From Spongiibacter nanhainus (GTDB lineage Bacteria > Pseudomonadota > Gammaproteobacteria > Pseudomonadales > Spongiibacteraceae), in the NCBI RefSeq assembly GCF_016132545.1, contig NZ_CP066167.1, positions 895,001 to 959,000 of the forward strand: 64,000 nt of DNA, read 5' to 3'. Position numbers and translations under genes: made by a program. Shown one piece after another: positions 49,651-58,328 of this stretch. The number at the start of each line of letters is the position of its first letter. Within the stretch, counting starts at the first letter, position 1. The notes beneath the pieces are model-generated. The model saw nothing but the letters and a program-made list of their open reading frames with translations, made no database searches and was not told the DNA's origin.

Positions 49651-51606
49651 ATGAATCGTTATTGGTCGTTTTCTATTGTCGTCGCAACCCTTGGCGCTGT
49701 TGTACTTTGCTATCTGCCAGGGCTGTCCGGCAACTTCATGTTAGACGATTTCTCTACATTGCCCCCCTTATCCCAATGGGGGAAAATCGACTCACTAGAG
49801 AAGCTATGGCGCTTTGTTTCGGGTGGTTACGCCGGCCCGATGGGCAGGCCTATCCCCCTAATAACCTTTGCTTTAAATAGTTCAAGCTGGCCCGCTGATC
49901 CCACGCCGTTTATTGCTACCAATATTGCTATCCATGTAATCAATACGCTGTTGGTATTTGCTTTAATCAGAGAGTTGCTAAAGGCCTCCAATACCTCTGA
50001 GAACTCTCATACCTTTTGGCTACCTTTGCTCGCCGCAGCGTTGTGGGGGCTGCATCCCTACATGGCGTCGTCAGTCCTCTATGTTGTACAGCGCATGACT
50101 CTGCTGGCGGCCGGATTCAGTTTCCTTTGTCTGTTTCTTTATCTGCGTGCGCGATTATTGTTGGTAAACGGTCGCATTATTTGGGGAGCGGCTCTGCTCG
50201 CTCTGGCAGCCTTATCCTCAATCGCGGCGCTTTTCAGCAAAGAAAATGCCGTACTCATCCCTCTGCAACTAGCGCTGCTTGAGTTGTGCCTGAGGTGGGT
50301 CAATTCTGAGAGGCCCCGTGACGGCGTTTACGCTCTCTTGGTCGGTGGGATCGGGGTCGTTTCCCTGGTCGTGCTCTACAAACTGTGTGATTACGCCTAT
50401 CCCCATATAAAAGCGATGGTACTGGAGGGCCGGTCATTACCCTCGCGCCGTGAATTCACCTTTTTTGAGCGCCAGCTGACCGAAGCCCGCGTGTTGGGCG
50501 AGTACATAATCTCGATATTGGTGCCTCGACCCCAGACATCCGGTGTATTTCAGGATGGTTACGTGCTTTCCCGGTCGTTAACCGATCCACCCAGTACGTG
50601 GGTGTGGGTGGTTATCCACGCTGTATTTCTGGCGGTTGCCTGGCTTGTTCGACGCAAAACCCCGCTACTGGCGTTTGGTATATTGTGGTTTTATGTTGGC
50701 CACATCGTTGAATCGTCGGTTGTCATGCTGGAGATAAAATTTGAGCATCGCAATTATCTCCCCAGTTTAGGTATCTTGCTGCCTATTGCCGCCGGCCTTT
50801 GTTCACTGCAATTGGCGCCAAAGCTCAAGGGCGCGTTGGCCGGCGTGATTCTTGTCGTGTTCGCCGGTACGCTGTATGCGCGGACGAGTCTTTGGGGGAA
50901 TCCAGAGCAGGCGTCCTTGGTGTGGGTGGAAGAAAATCCCAATTCTGCTAGGGCGCTGGAAAATGCGGCGTTGGTACTGAGTAAACAGCCTGAAAGATAC
51001 CCAATGGTGGCGGATCTTTTGCGACGCGCCGCTGAAATGTCGCCAAACGACCCCATGTTGGCGATCAAGCACCGGAATTACATCTGTAGGCAGTTAAGAT
51101 CAGATTCGACAAGTTGGGCTGATATCGCCCAGCAGTTTGATGGCGCAGAAATTAATTGGCAGCTGTATCATGTATTGGAGGAAAGCCTGGAGGCGATCGC
51201 CGCTGGTCGCTGTGACCATATTAGTCTCGAACAATTTAACGCTGTAGCCAGCGCTGTATTGCAGAATAAGCGGTATCGGCGAACCGGGACACCGAAGTTG
51301 GTGAGAGAGCTACAAGCTCGAGCGGCGTTAATATTTGGCGATGATCAGCTTGCAGTAGAGCTTTACCAAAAAGAAGCTGATAAGAATCCCCCGCTAAGCA
51401 TGGTGATGCGGTATGCACTGTGGTTAGCATCTTATGGTCAACAGTCTGTAGCCGCTAAAATACTATCGGAAGCACTGGAGCGAGGTGAAAGCGGCGACCC
51501 ATATTTGTATGAGCAAGCACAGGATATGCAACGAAAAATCGAGGCGGATATTACACCTCAAAACAAATCAGGTGACATTTCAACCAACAATTTGGAACCA
51601 CAGTGA
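49651..51606 (+). CDS. Multi-spanning GT-C-type glycosyltransferase with TPR-like C-terminus
   Basis: The 651-residue protein has about ten membrane helices in residues 1-415. An acidic DDF loop follows helix 1 (Asp32, Asp33), as expected for GT-C enzymes using polyprenyl-linked sugars. WGLHPYMASSVLYVVQRMTLLA and EHRNYLPSLGILLP recall TMTC-like and other TPR-containing GT-C proteins. Residues about 420-640 are helical and TPR-like. It lies immediately downstream of pilA, the place of pilin glycosyltransferases such as TfpO and TfpW. A role in pilin glycosylation is inferred from position. It overlaps the next gene by 4 bp (GTGA). Confidence 0.65.
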   Translation: MNRYWSFSIVVATLGAVVLCYLPGLSGNFMLDDFSTLPPLSQWGKIDSLEKLWRFVSGGYAGPMGRPIPLITFALNSSSWPADPTPFIATNIAIHVINTLLVFALIRELLKASNTSENSHTFWLPLLAAALWGLHPYMASSVLYVVQRMTLLAAGFSFLCLFLYLRARLLLVNGRIIWGAALLALAALSSIAALFSKENAVLIPLQLALLELCLRWVNSERPRDGVYALLVGGIGVVSLVVLYKLCDYAYPHIKAMVLEGRSLPSRREFTFFERQLTEARVLGEYIISILVPRPQTSGVFQDGYVLSRSLTDPPSTWVWVVIHAVFLAVAWLVRRKTPLLAFGILWFYVGHIVESSVVMLEIKFEHRNYLPSLGILLPIAAGLCSLQLAPKLKGALAGVILVVFAGTLYARTSLWGNPEQASLVWVEENPNSARALENAALVLSKQPERYPMVADLLRRAAEMSPNDPMLAIKHRNYICRQLRSDSTSWADIAQQFDGAEINWQLYHVLEESLEAIAAGRCDHISLEQFNAVASAVLQNKRYRRTGTPKLVRELQARAALIFGDDQLAVELYQKEADKNPPLSMVMRYALWLASYGQQSVAAKILSEALERGESGDPYLYEQAQDMQRKIEADITPQNKSGDISTNNLEPQ

Positions 51607-52457
51607 CAGACAGCGTAAGCATTATTATACCGGCTAAAGATGAAGCCGATGGCCTGAGAGCAATCCTTCCAGCAATCCGCAGCCTGTATCCAAGTTACGA
51701 GCTCATCGTTGTCAATGACGGCTCTACGGATGATACGGAGACTGTCGCCAAACAGGCAGGTGCCAAAGTCGTGACTCACCCTTACCCCAAGGGAAATGGC
51801 GCCGCGGTAAAAAGCGGTGCGAGAGAAGCAAACGGTGATGTGTTGGTATATCTGGATGGCGACGGTCAGCATAATCCTGATGATATCGCCCGTCTGATAG
51901 CGAAGATTGAACAGGGCTATGATCTGGTCGTCGGTGCTCGTCAAAAAGGATCTCAAGCTAGTGCCGGACGCGCTACGGCCAATGGCTTCTACAATCTCCT
52001 GGCCTCTTACATGACGGGGCAAAAAGTACAGGATTTAACCTCCGGTTTTCGGGCTGTACGAGCGAACAAGTTTAAAGAGTTCCTCTATTTGCTGCCCAAT
52101 GGCTTCTCTTATCCTACTACGTCGACCATGGCATTCTTTAGAGCGGGCTATTCGGTATGTTACCTGCCGATACATGCCGCGACCAGAATTGGTCAAAGCC
52201 ATCTAAAGCCGTTCAAAGATGGCATTCGATTTTTGGTTATTATTTTTAAAATCGGCTCATTATACTCGCCACTAAAATTGTTTGGGCCTGCCGCGGCCCT
52301 TTGTTTCGCTCTGGGATTAGCGTGGTACGGATATACATTAGCCACAATGAACCGTTTCACCAATATGAGTGCGCTCCTGTTCACTAGTAGTGTAATGATA
52401 TTTCTAATGGGGCTTATTTCAGAGCAAATTACCTCGTTGATGTATAAAGAACGATGA
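51603..52457 (+). CDS. GT2 family glycosyltransferase, polyprenyl-phosphate type
   Basis: The 284-residue protein has a GT-A domain (1-210): SIIIPAKDEADGLRAILPAI, VVNDGSTDDT, and the metal-binding Asp85-X-Asp87 in YLDGDGQHNPDD. Two C-terminal membrane helices follow (about 225-245 and 255-275). This DPM1/GtrB/ArnC-like layout usually charges polyprenyl phosphate with a sugar on the cytoplasmic face. It starts with GTG overlapping the preceding GT-C gene, so the two are probably translated together and act in one pathway. The sugar is unknown. Confidence 0.8.
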   Translation: MTDSVSIIIPAKDEADGLRAILPAIRSLYPSYELIVVNDGSTDDTETVAKQAGAKVVTHPYPKGNGAAVKSGAREANGDVLVYLDGDGQHNPDDIARLIAKIEQGYDLVVGARQKGSQASAGRATANGFYNLLASYMTGQKVQDLTSGFRAVRANKFKEFLYLLPNGFSYPTTSTMAFFRAGYSVCYLPIHAATRIGQSHLKPFKDGIRFLVIIFKIGSLYSPLKLFGPAAALCFALGLAWYGYTLATMNRFTNMSALLFTSSVMIFLMGLISEQITSLMYKER

Positions 52458-52527
52458 AACAAAGCTATGAATTATTGGTGTTCGATTTCAACAGCTTTCT
52501 GTAATTGCAGCCTGTTTGGGCCTAAAG

Positions 52528-54216
52528 ATGTATTTGGCTATTAAATCAGCTCTTATGCTGCTAACAGCAAAGCAGCAACGTGAATACTGGCTGGTTGCGT
52601 CATTGCTGAGTATTACGTCCATCGCCGATTTGGTGGGTATTGCCGCCATTATTCCCGCCATCACCGCCCTGATCGATTTCGACAGTGCTGTAGAAAAAGG
52701 CTACTTGAATACCCTGTATGTGTGGTTAAACACCCCAGAGAAACCCGTGTTTCTATTGATGGTGACAGCAGGCGCCATCGCCTTTATCTGGGGTGGTGCG
52801 CTAATGACAACGTTAGGCGTTTTTGCTCGGCAACGCTTTATTCGCCGGATAAGTGCAGACATCTCGGCACGAGCCTTCAACCACTACATGGCGCAATCCA
52901 TTGAGCCGTTTTACCAACGTCCCGGTTCGGTTTTTTTGCGCAACGTCAATAGTGTCAGCGAGAGTATAGCCATCGGTATTATTGACTCCAGCTTTGTCAT
53001 ACTTTCCCGCGCGGTACAGTTGGGGGTAACAGCCGCGCTGCTGATGGCATTTAATGTGCGCGTAACCCTCTTTATATTTCTGATCATTGCAAGCGCCTAT
53101 TTTCTCATTTACACCTTCATTAAGACGAAGCTGAGGCGGATGAGTGCCGAGAATTTTGAGTCTCAGCAGCAGCTCAATCGAATGATTACCGGCAGCTATG
53201 CCGACTATCGAAATATTCATATTGATGGCCGTTTGAGGGACTATGTTCAGCATTTCAGGCAAATCAAAGCCAGAACGTCTAAGAAAACGGCGAATATTGA
53301 AATACTGGGCACCATTCCCCGAAATTTCATTGAGATATTGGGTATGACGCTGTTGCTTATATCGGCGTACTTTCTAGGCAAGTCTGCAGAAAATACCCAT
53401 CATTTGGTCACCACCATCTCACTATTTGCTATTGCCGCTTACAAAATCCTTCCCGCAGCACAGCAAATTTACCACGCAGTGAGTAAGGTTACAGGAGCCG
53501 CCACGGTTTTTGATAAGGTGAAGGAAGAATGGAGTTTCTTGTCTTTGACCGTGTCCGCCGCGGAAACCTACAGAGCCGTTGATGAATTCAAGCAGCTTAC
53601 CTTGAATAGCGTAAGCTACGCACACCAGGGGCAAAACTGGGTGATCCAAAATTTAACGGCCACAATAGCATTAAAGGGAGTGGTTCGAATAAGTGGGCCA
53701 TCGGGTGTGGGTAAGACCACCCTCATAGAAATACTGGCAGGTTTGCGCAACCCTCAGGCAGGAAGCATCTACCTGGATCAACGACATTTAAGCAAAATCC
53801 CTCTAGCTCAATGGTGGGCGTCTATCGCCTACGTTAATCAGAACGGTTACCTATTTGAAGGCCCATTGTTGGATAATGTCGCGGGTAATGCTAATGATTA
53901 CGACGCGCCCTTGTACGAACGTATCTACGATATTTGTGGTTTGGACGCTTTGCCCAGTGAGTGGATCAGCGAAGGCGCGACCAATCTTTCAGGGGGGCAA
54001 AAATGTCGTGTACTTATTGCCAGGGCCCTTTATAAGAAAGCGCAGTTGCTGTTTCTAGATGAGACGCTTTCGCCACTCGATGTTGAATCGGCTCAAGCTA
54101 TTCTGAACGGAATTCAACAAGCGTTTCCGGCCTGCTGCATTTTTATTATTAGTCACAGAAGCGAGGAATTGGGATTCAATTATCAGCAGCTCTCCTTGAG
54201 TAAAATTGGGGGTTGA
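52528..54216 (+). CDS. ABC transporter, fused permease-ATPase (PglK/MsbA-like flippase)
   Basis: This half-transporter has 562 residues. Six membrane helices (about 25-310) precede an ATPase domain with Walker A GPSGVGKTT (390-398), signature LSGGQKCRV and Walker B LLFLDETLSP with the catalytic Glu. The His-switch is ISHRSEEL. Similar proteins flip lipid-linked oligosaccharides (PglK) or lipid A. Next to a GT2 and a GT-C gene, flipping a lipid-linked sugar is the likely task. The start is uncertain; TTG at 52516 is the alternative. Confidence 0.8.
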   Translation: MYLAIKSALMLLTAKQQREYWLVASLLSITSIADLVGIAAIIPAITALIDFDSAVEKGYLNTLYVWLNTPEKPVFLLMVTAGAIAFIWGGALMTTLGVFARQRFIRRISADISARAFNHYMAQSIEPFYQRPGSVFLRNVNSVSESIAIGIIDSSFVILSRAVQLGVTAALLMAFNVRVTLFIFLIIASAYFLIYTFIKTKLRRMSAENFESQQQLNRMITGSYADYRNIHIDGRLRDYVQHFRQIKARTSKKTANIEILGTIPRNFIEILGMTLLLISAYFLGKSAENTHHLVTTISLFAIAAYKILPAAQQIYHAVSKVTGAATVFDKVKEEWSFLSLTVSAAETYRAVDEFKQLTLNSVSYAHQGQNWVIQNLTATIALKGVVRISGPSGVGKTTLIEILAGLRNPQAGSIYLDQRHLSKIPLAQWWASIAYVNQNGYLFEGPLLDNVAGNANDYDAPLYERIYDICGLDALPSEWISEGATNLSGGQKCRVLIARALYKKAQLLFLDETLSPLDVESAQAILNGIQQAFPACCIFIISHRSEELGFNYQQLSLSKIGG

Positions 54217-54430
54217 ATTGTGGCATTATATAGCCAATTGGAGGTTGTTAAGGTTTGTCTTAAATTTAAGAAAATTGCTGATTAATTCCATTGATGCGTG
54301 ACATACTCGCTCATCAAGAATTTGTCGGAATTGCTTGAGTTTCTACTGCTCGAGTGATGTGCGTAGTGTGATCTGTTTGTGGCACTCTTCATCAGTATTG
54401 TCGGCGGAAGTAAGAAAGAGAGAAAAATTT

Positions 54431-55465
54431 ATGGAGAGGATTAACAACATAGCCATTAACCCTACTGGTATAGGCGGGACTCAGACGTTTTCGAGAGTCC
54501 TGATGGGCGCATTTCCAAATGTTACAACTTTTTGTTTCTCCCCTAATAAAGAGTATTATAACGCACCTTTCAAAGTTATAGAGGCTAAGCGAAGTAATCC
54601 GTTGTACGCAATAACTGGGTTTGGTAGAAAGGCAGCTTGTTCTGCGCCTGCACTCGAAAACGCAATAACAATTTTTAATTGTCCTTGTGATCTTGATTTT
54701 TATAAATATAGTGAAATAAGAGATGGGCGGTGCATATTTGTTGCACATTTTCCCGCTTCCCATTTTTATGAGTCTAGAAACTATCTGGCAAAAAATCAGA
54801 GAAGCAGGATTCGAAAGCTAAGGCTGATGCGTAAAATAGTCTGCTTTTCTCGTCAGGAGGTTTTTAACTTATCTAATTTACTTGGTATTTCAACTGAGCA
54901 TATTGTTCATCTTTTCCATACGGTTGAATTAAACCCAAGAGTTGAAAGCAAAAATTTTAAGCCGAATATCGTTAACGTATGTAGGTTTGACAATTCAAAA
55001 AAAAGGCTGGATCAGTTTATTGAAGTGGCAAGAAGAAACGAATCATATAATTTTCACTTGTATGGGGATGGAGTTGATTTAAAATTTATTGAAAAATTGG
55101 GTGAGGGTGTAGGTAATTTGTTTATCCACCCTCCAGCAACGGATTTGATTGACGTGTATGCTTCCTCGGGCATATTGTTGGTTACTAGCGATACTGAGGC
55201 GTTTGGAATATCTATATTGGAGGCGCTGAGTCAGGGGACCCCTGTATTGATTGCAAAAAACACCTTTGAAAATGCGAGAAAGCTTGTCTTAGATGATTAT
55301 AATGGATTTGTATGTGAGTTATTCAATCATGATATTATTTCTGAAAGGCTTAAATATATTCAGGGGGATTATCGCAGGTTTTCGAAGAATAGTTTGCTTT
55401 CCTTTCGTCCTTATTCAAAATCCGCATTCAAAGAAAAATGGGCTGAATTGTTTTCAGCATTATGA
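54431..55465 (+). CDS. GT4-type glycosyltransferase
   Basis: The 344-residue protein has a GT-B fold. The N-terminal glycine-rich segment is NPTGIGGTQTFSRV, with the C-terminal E-X7-E pattern in EAFGISILEALSQGTPVLI. No signal peptide is seen. It starts the visibly AT-rich part of the island; codon use shifts to A/T-ending codons, suggesting recent acquisition. The start is the ATG at 54431 behind AGAGAG; the upstream extension is rejected. The sugar and acceptor are unknown. Confidence 0.75.
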   Translation: MERINNIAINPTGIGGTQTFSRVLMGAFPNVTTFCFSPNKEYYNAPFKVIEAKRSNPLYAITGFGRKAACSAPALENAITIFNCPCDLDFYKYSEIRDGRCIFVAHFPASHFYESRNYLAKNQRSRIRKLRLMRKIVCFSRQEVFNLSNLLGISTEHIVHLFHTVELNPRVESKNFKPNIVNVCRFDNSKKRLDQFIEVARRNESYNFHLYGDGVDLKFIEKLGEGVGNLFIHPPATDLIDVYASSGILLVTSDTEAFGISILEALSQGTPVLIAKNTFENARKLVLDDYNGFVCELFNHDIISERLKYIQGDYRRFSKNSLLSFRPYSKSAFKEKWAELFSAL

Positions 55466-55506
55466 TCCTGTTCCGGATATTGCACTTTTTGAATTAGTTG
55501 GCGCAC

Positions 55507-57162
55507 ATGATTAGGCTGTCTGATTTTTTCGATAATGTTATTGATGTGATCTCATGCTTGTGTATTAAGTTGGCGTTAATTTTATCGATAATGGCAAATT
55601 TATATAGGAGGAAGTTTAGGCGAGATATCGTATTGATGCTGGTTAATTTTAAATTTTTAAAGTTTCATTTTTATAATAAGAGAAATTTAAAAAAATCTAA
55701 TCCAAAAAGTGCTGGTGAGGCAAGAAAAAATAATTTCAATGAAGTTTGTCGGCTGCTTAATGCTGCAGGGATTAAGTATACACTAGTGCCAATTGATTCC
55801 TATGATGAGTTTAGAACAAGGGTCGGGATAAGCTGGAAAGATAGGATTCAGTTTCAAGATGTTTTGGAAGCATATTCCGGTGCGTGTATTTTTGCGGGAT
55901 ATGGTGCGCCAATTTTGCCAGTTGGCTGGGGTGCTTCTAAGGGATTTTTTAGGAGAATGGAGCGATCCATAGAAAGGGATGAGTTGTGGTTCTTTTATAT
56001 AGGATATAAAAATAAGGCTGCAACATTGTTATCTAGATTGTGTGCGTGTGAAATTGATTTTTACACCGAAACTGCGGAAGAGATTGTTTTTAATAGGTCG
56101 AACGATGTATCAAAAATTATTTCATGTGTGCAGTCTATCTGCAGTGTAAATTTTCTCGAAAATAGCGTCCCTATCTTTTCAACTTTCGTCGAATTTGTGC
56201 CCCTTAGAAAATTTCCGAAGGAATTAGATATAGTCTACACTTGGGTGGACGGCGATGATCGAGAGTGGCAGAAGTTGAAGTCAATTTACGATGAAAAAAT
56301 AGAGTCTAATGACGATGCGTTTGGCCCTGGTAGGTTTAAATCAAGGGGCGAGCTTAAGTATTCATTGCGATCGTTGGCTTTCAATTCAACCTTATATCGT
56401 AAAGTATTTATTGTGACGAATGGTCAAGTTCCTAATTGGCTAAATACAAATCATCCTAAAGTGGTTGTTGTTGACCACCAAGATATATTCAGAAATCCTG
56501 AGGAATCACTCCCCACATTTAACTCACATGCTATTGAGTCAAATCTTCACAGAATTGATGGTCTTGGTGAGTATTTTATTTATAAAAATGATGATTTTTT
56601 TTTCTACAATCCCATTCAAAAGAGCAACCTTTTCACTACTACTGGTGTTCCATTGGTGTTTACGAATAGGGTTAATAGTTATGGTTTGGTTCCTCCGAAT
56701 GATCAAGTTAGTCCATATGCCAATGCATGGCGTAACACCAGCAATATAATTAATGAGACTTTTGGTGTTTTATATACTAACACTGTTAAGCACGTGCCTT
56801 ACCTTGTATCTAGATCGTGCGCTTACGAAATAGAGGGTATATACAAAGAAAAATTGTGTAAAACGGAAAAGAATAGATTCAGGGGAAAGGATGATGTTTC
56901 CATGCCTGCATCGCTTTGCCAAATTTGGAGCTTAGCCAAAAATAAGGCTGTAGAGGCCGATTGTAGGTCTAGGACATTAACACTATCTCGCAGTATGGAT
57001 ATGGTTTGGGCACTGCAGTCATTGCTTATCTTTTCGGCTGTTGAATTCTTGTGTCTGAACGAGGAGGGGCAGCAGAATTATAGAGATCAACGTACGATTG
57101 ATCGCAGGGTTGTTCGGTTTATGAATAGATCGTTTCCTTTGAAATCGGAGTTCGAAAAGTAA
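55507..57162 (+). CDS. Stealth-family sugar-phosphate transferase (long form)
   Basis: The 551-residue protein has all four Stealth regions: CR1 LDIVYTWVDGDD (about 240-251), CR2 SRGELKYSLRSLAF (about 279-292), CR3 YFIYKNDDFFFYNP (about 356-369) and CR4 around NRFRGKDDVSMPASL. Stealth proteins include bacterial capsule hexose-1-phosphate transferases and human GlcNAc-1-phosphotransferase. The first 230 residues are an additional region with a hydrophobic stretch near residues 12-32 and no domain I recognise. It is strongly AT-rich. It converges on a second Stealth gene. Confidence 0.85.
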   Translation: MIRLSDFFDNVIDVISCLCIKLALILSIMANLYRRKFRRDIVLMLVNFKFLKFHFYNKRNLKKSNPKSAGEARKNNFNEVCRLLNAAGIKYTLVPIDSYDEFRTRVGISWKDRIQFQDVLEAYSGACIFAGYGAPILPVGWGASKGFFRRMERSIERDELWFFYIGYKNKAATLLSRLCACEIDFYTETAEEIVFNRSNDVSKIISCVQSICSVNFLENSVPIFSTFVEFVPLRKFPKELDIVYTWVDGDDREWQKLKSIYDEKIESNDDAFGPGRFKSRGELKYSLRSLAFNSTLYRKVFIVTNGQVPNWLNTNHPKVVVVDHQDIFRNPEESLPTFNSHAIESNLHRIDGLGEYFIYKNDDFFFYNPIQKSNLFTTTGVPLVFTNRVNSYGLVPPNDQVSPYANAWRNTSNIINETFGVLYTNTVKHVPYLVSRSCAYEIEGIYKEKLCKTEKNRFRGKDDVSMPASLCQIWSLAKNKAVEADCRSRTLTLSRSMDMVWALQSLLIFSAVEFLCLNEEGQQNYRDQRTIDRRVVRFMNRSFPLKSEFEK

Positions 57163-57179
57163 TTAATTTGTGATTTTCC

Positions 57180-58205
57180 CTATAGATTGCGTTGTTTCTG
57201 ATTCGAGGGCCGTCGCTGGGCATAATTTTCATCAAGTATGTGTTTGATCGTTTCCCTTTGGCGTGGTGTTGATTCTTCAAAACTTTGTATACATAAAAAT
57301 TTAATCGAATTCTTTTCCAGAATTCGAATTTTTTGCTTTATCTTTCGGGGGGTATCTCGATTAAAGCATATCATTAGGTCGTCGTTACATTCTTTTAATA
57401 TGGCGTTACCATATTTGATTTCTAAGTGATTTGCTAATGCTATTGAAAAGTGCTGGCTTGTGTCTCTAAAAGGAAAGCTTATATTTTTTTGAAAGATATC
57501 GGTATTGCTTTCGTAAAAAACTTTCATTGTCTCCTTTCGTAACGGGTGTGGAATGTGAGGCGTTCTAAAGTAGTGTCTGTTATAGCCTGCAATTTGCGCT
57601 GCTTTTATTTGCTGAAGCAGGCTTAGTGCTCTGTTAATGCCAAATAGCTTTTTCGCTGCTAGGTTTAATAGAATGCTAAGCCTTATCCTCCATGGTCCAA
57701 AGTTCGGAGTTCTGTGCCACGCTCCATACAATACTACCTTGCCATCTTGGAAGAAATCAGTTGGTTTTACTGGTGCCGTCAGTATGAAGTCATCATTAAA
57801 ATAAATGAAATTACTGGAAAGCTCTTTGATTCTCCATATTGCTGTTTCGATACTAATGGAATTGAATGTTGGCAGGGCCCATTCGTATGATTCGAATATT
57901 TCTTCATGGTCAATTATAAAAATTTTCTGCTTTTTTAATATTTCTTTAGTGAGGAAGTTTGGGGTTTGTTTGTCGGTAATTAAATATATGTTTCTTATCC
58001 AAGGCGCGAACTTTCTTATTGACGCGAGGCAATATTTAAGTTCTCCATTGTCTTGAAATCGTGTGTTGTCACGTCCTGCAATTATCGGTATTTCGCCAGG
58101 TGTAGAGAGTGAGTTTTGTCGTGCTTCTCGCTTTGCTTTATGGGCTGGGTCGCTGCCGTTTACCCACGTTATCACTGCGTCGATTTCGGATGAGGGTGTG
58201 AGCAT
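57180..58205 (-). CDS. Stealth-family sugar-phosphate transferase (short form)
   Basis: The 341-residue protein starts directly with CR1 (IDAVITWVNGSDP, about 8-20). CR2 (DNGELKYCLASIRKFAPWI) and CR3 (NFIYFNDDFILTAPV) follow, with a CR4-like FPFRDTSQHFSIALANH near 245. It lacks the long N-terminal region of its convergent neighbour, whose stop is 17 bp away. The two are probably paralogues or separately acquired. The predicted activity is transfer of a sugar phosphate onto a surface glycan; donor and acceptor are unknown. It is AT-rich. Confidence 0.85.
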   Translation of the reverse strand: MLTPSSEIDAVITWVNGSDPAHKAKREARQNSLSTPGEIPIIAGRDNTRFQDNGELKYCLASIRKFAPWIRNIYLITDKQTPNFLTKEILKKQKIFIIDHEEIFESYEWALPTFNSISIETAIWRIKELSSNFIYFNDDFILTAPVKPTDFFQDGKVVLYGAWHRTPNFGPWRIRLSILLNLAAKKLFGINRALSLLQQIKAAQIAGYNRHYFRTPHIPHPLRKETMKVFYESNTDIFQKNISFPFRDTSQHFSIALANHLEIKYGNAILKECNDDLMICFNRDTPRKIKQKIRILEKNSIKFLCIQSFEESTPRQRETIKHILDENYAQRRPSNQKQRNL

Positions 58206-58328
58206 TTATATTTTCTCTCAGATTTCAAGTTAAGCAATTGGGTAGGTTAATGCTTTTGGGTGGTGTAGCTCCCCTTTTAATTGCCTGTACGAGTGGAGGG
58301 TTAGCCCTCTAACTGACAGTGCTATGCT

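Noticed and set aside
58206-58328. Hairpin GAGGGTTAGCCCTC between the Stealth gene and the GT4 gene as a terminator
   Set aside because: Five-base stem only and no T-run on either strand; too weak to call.
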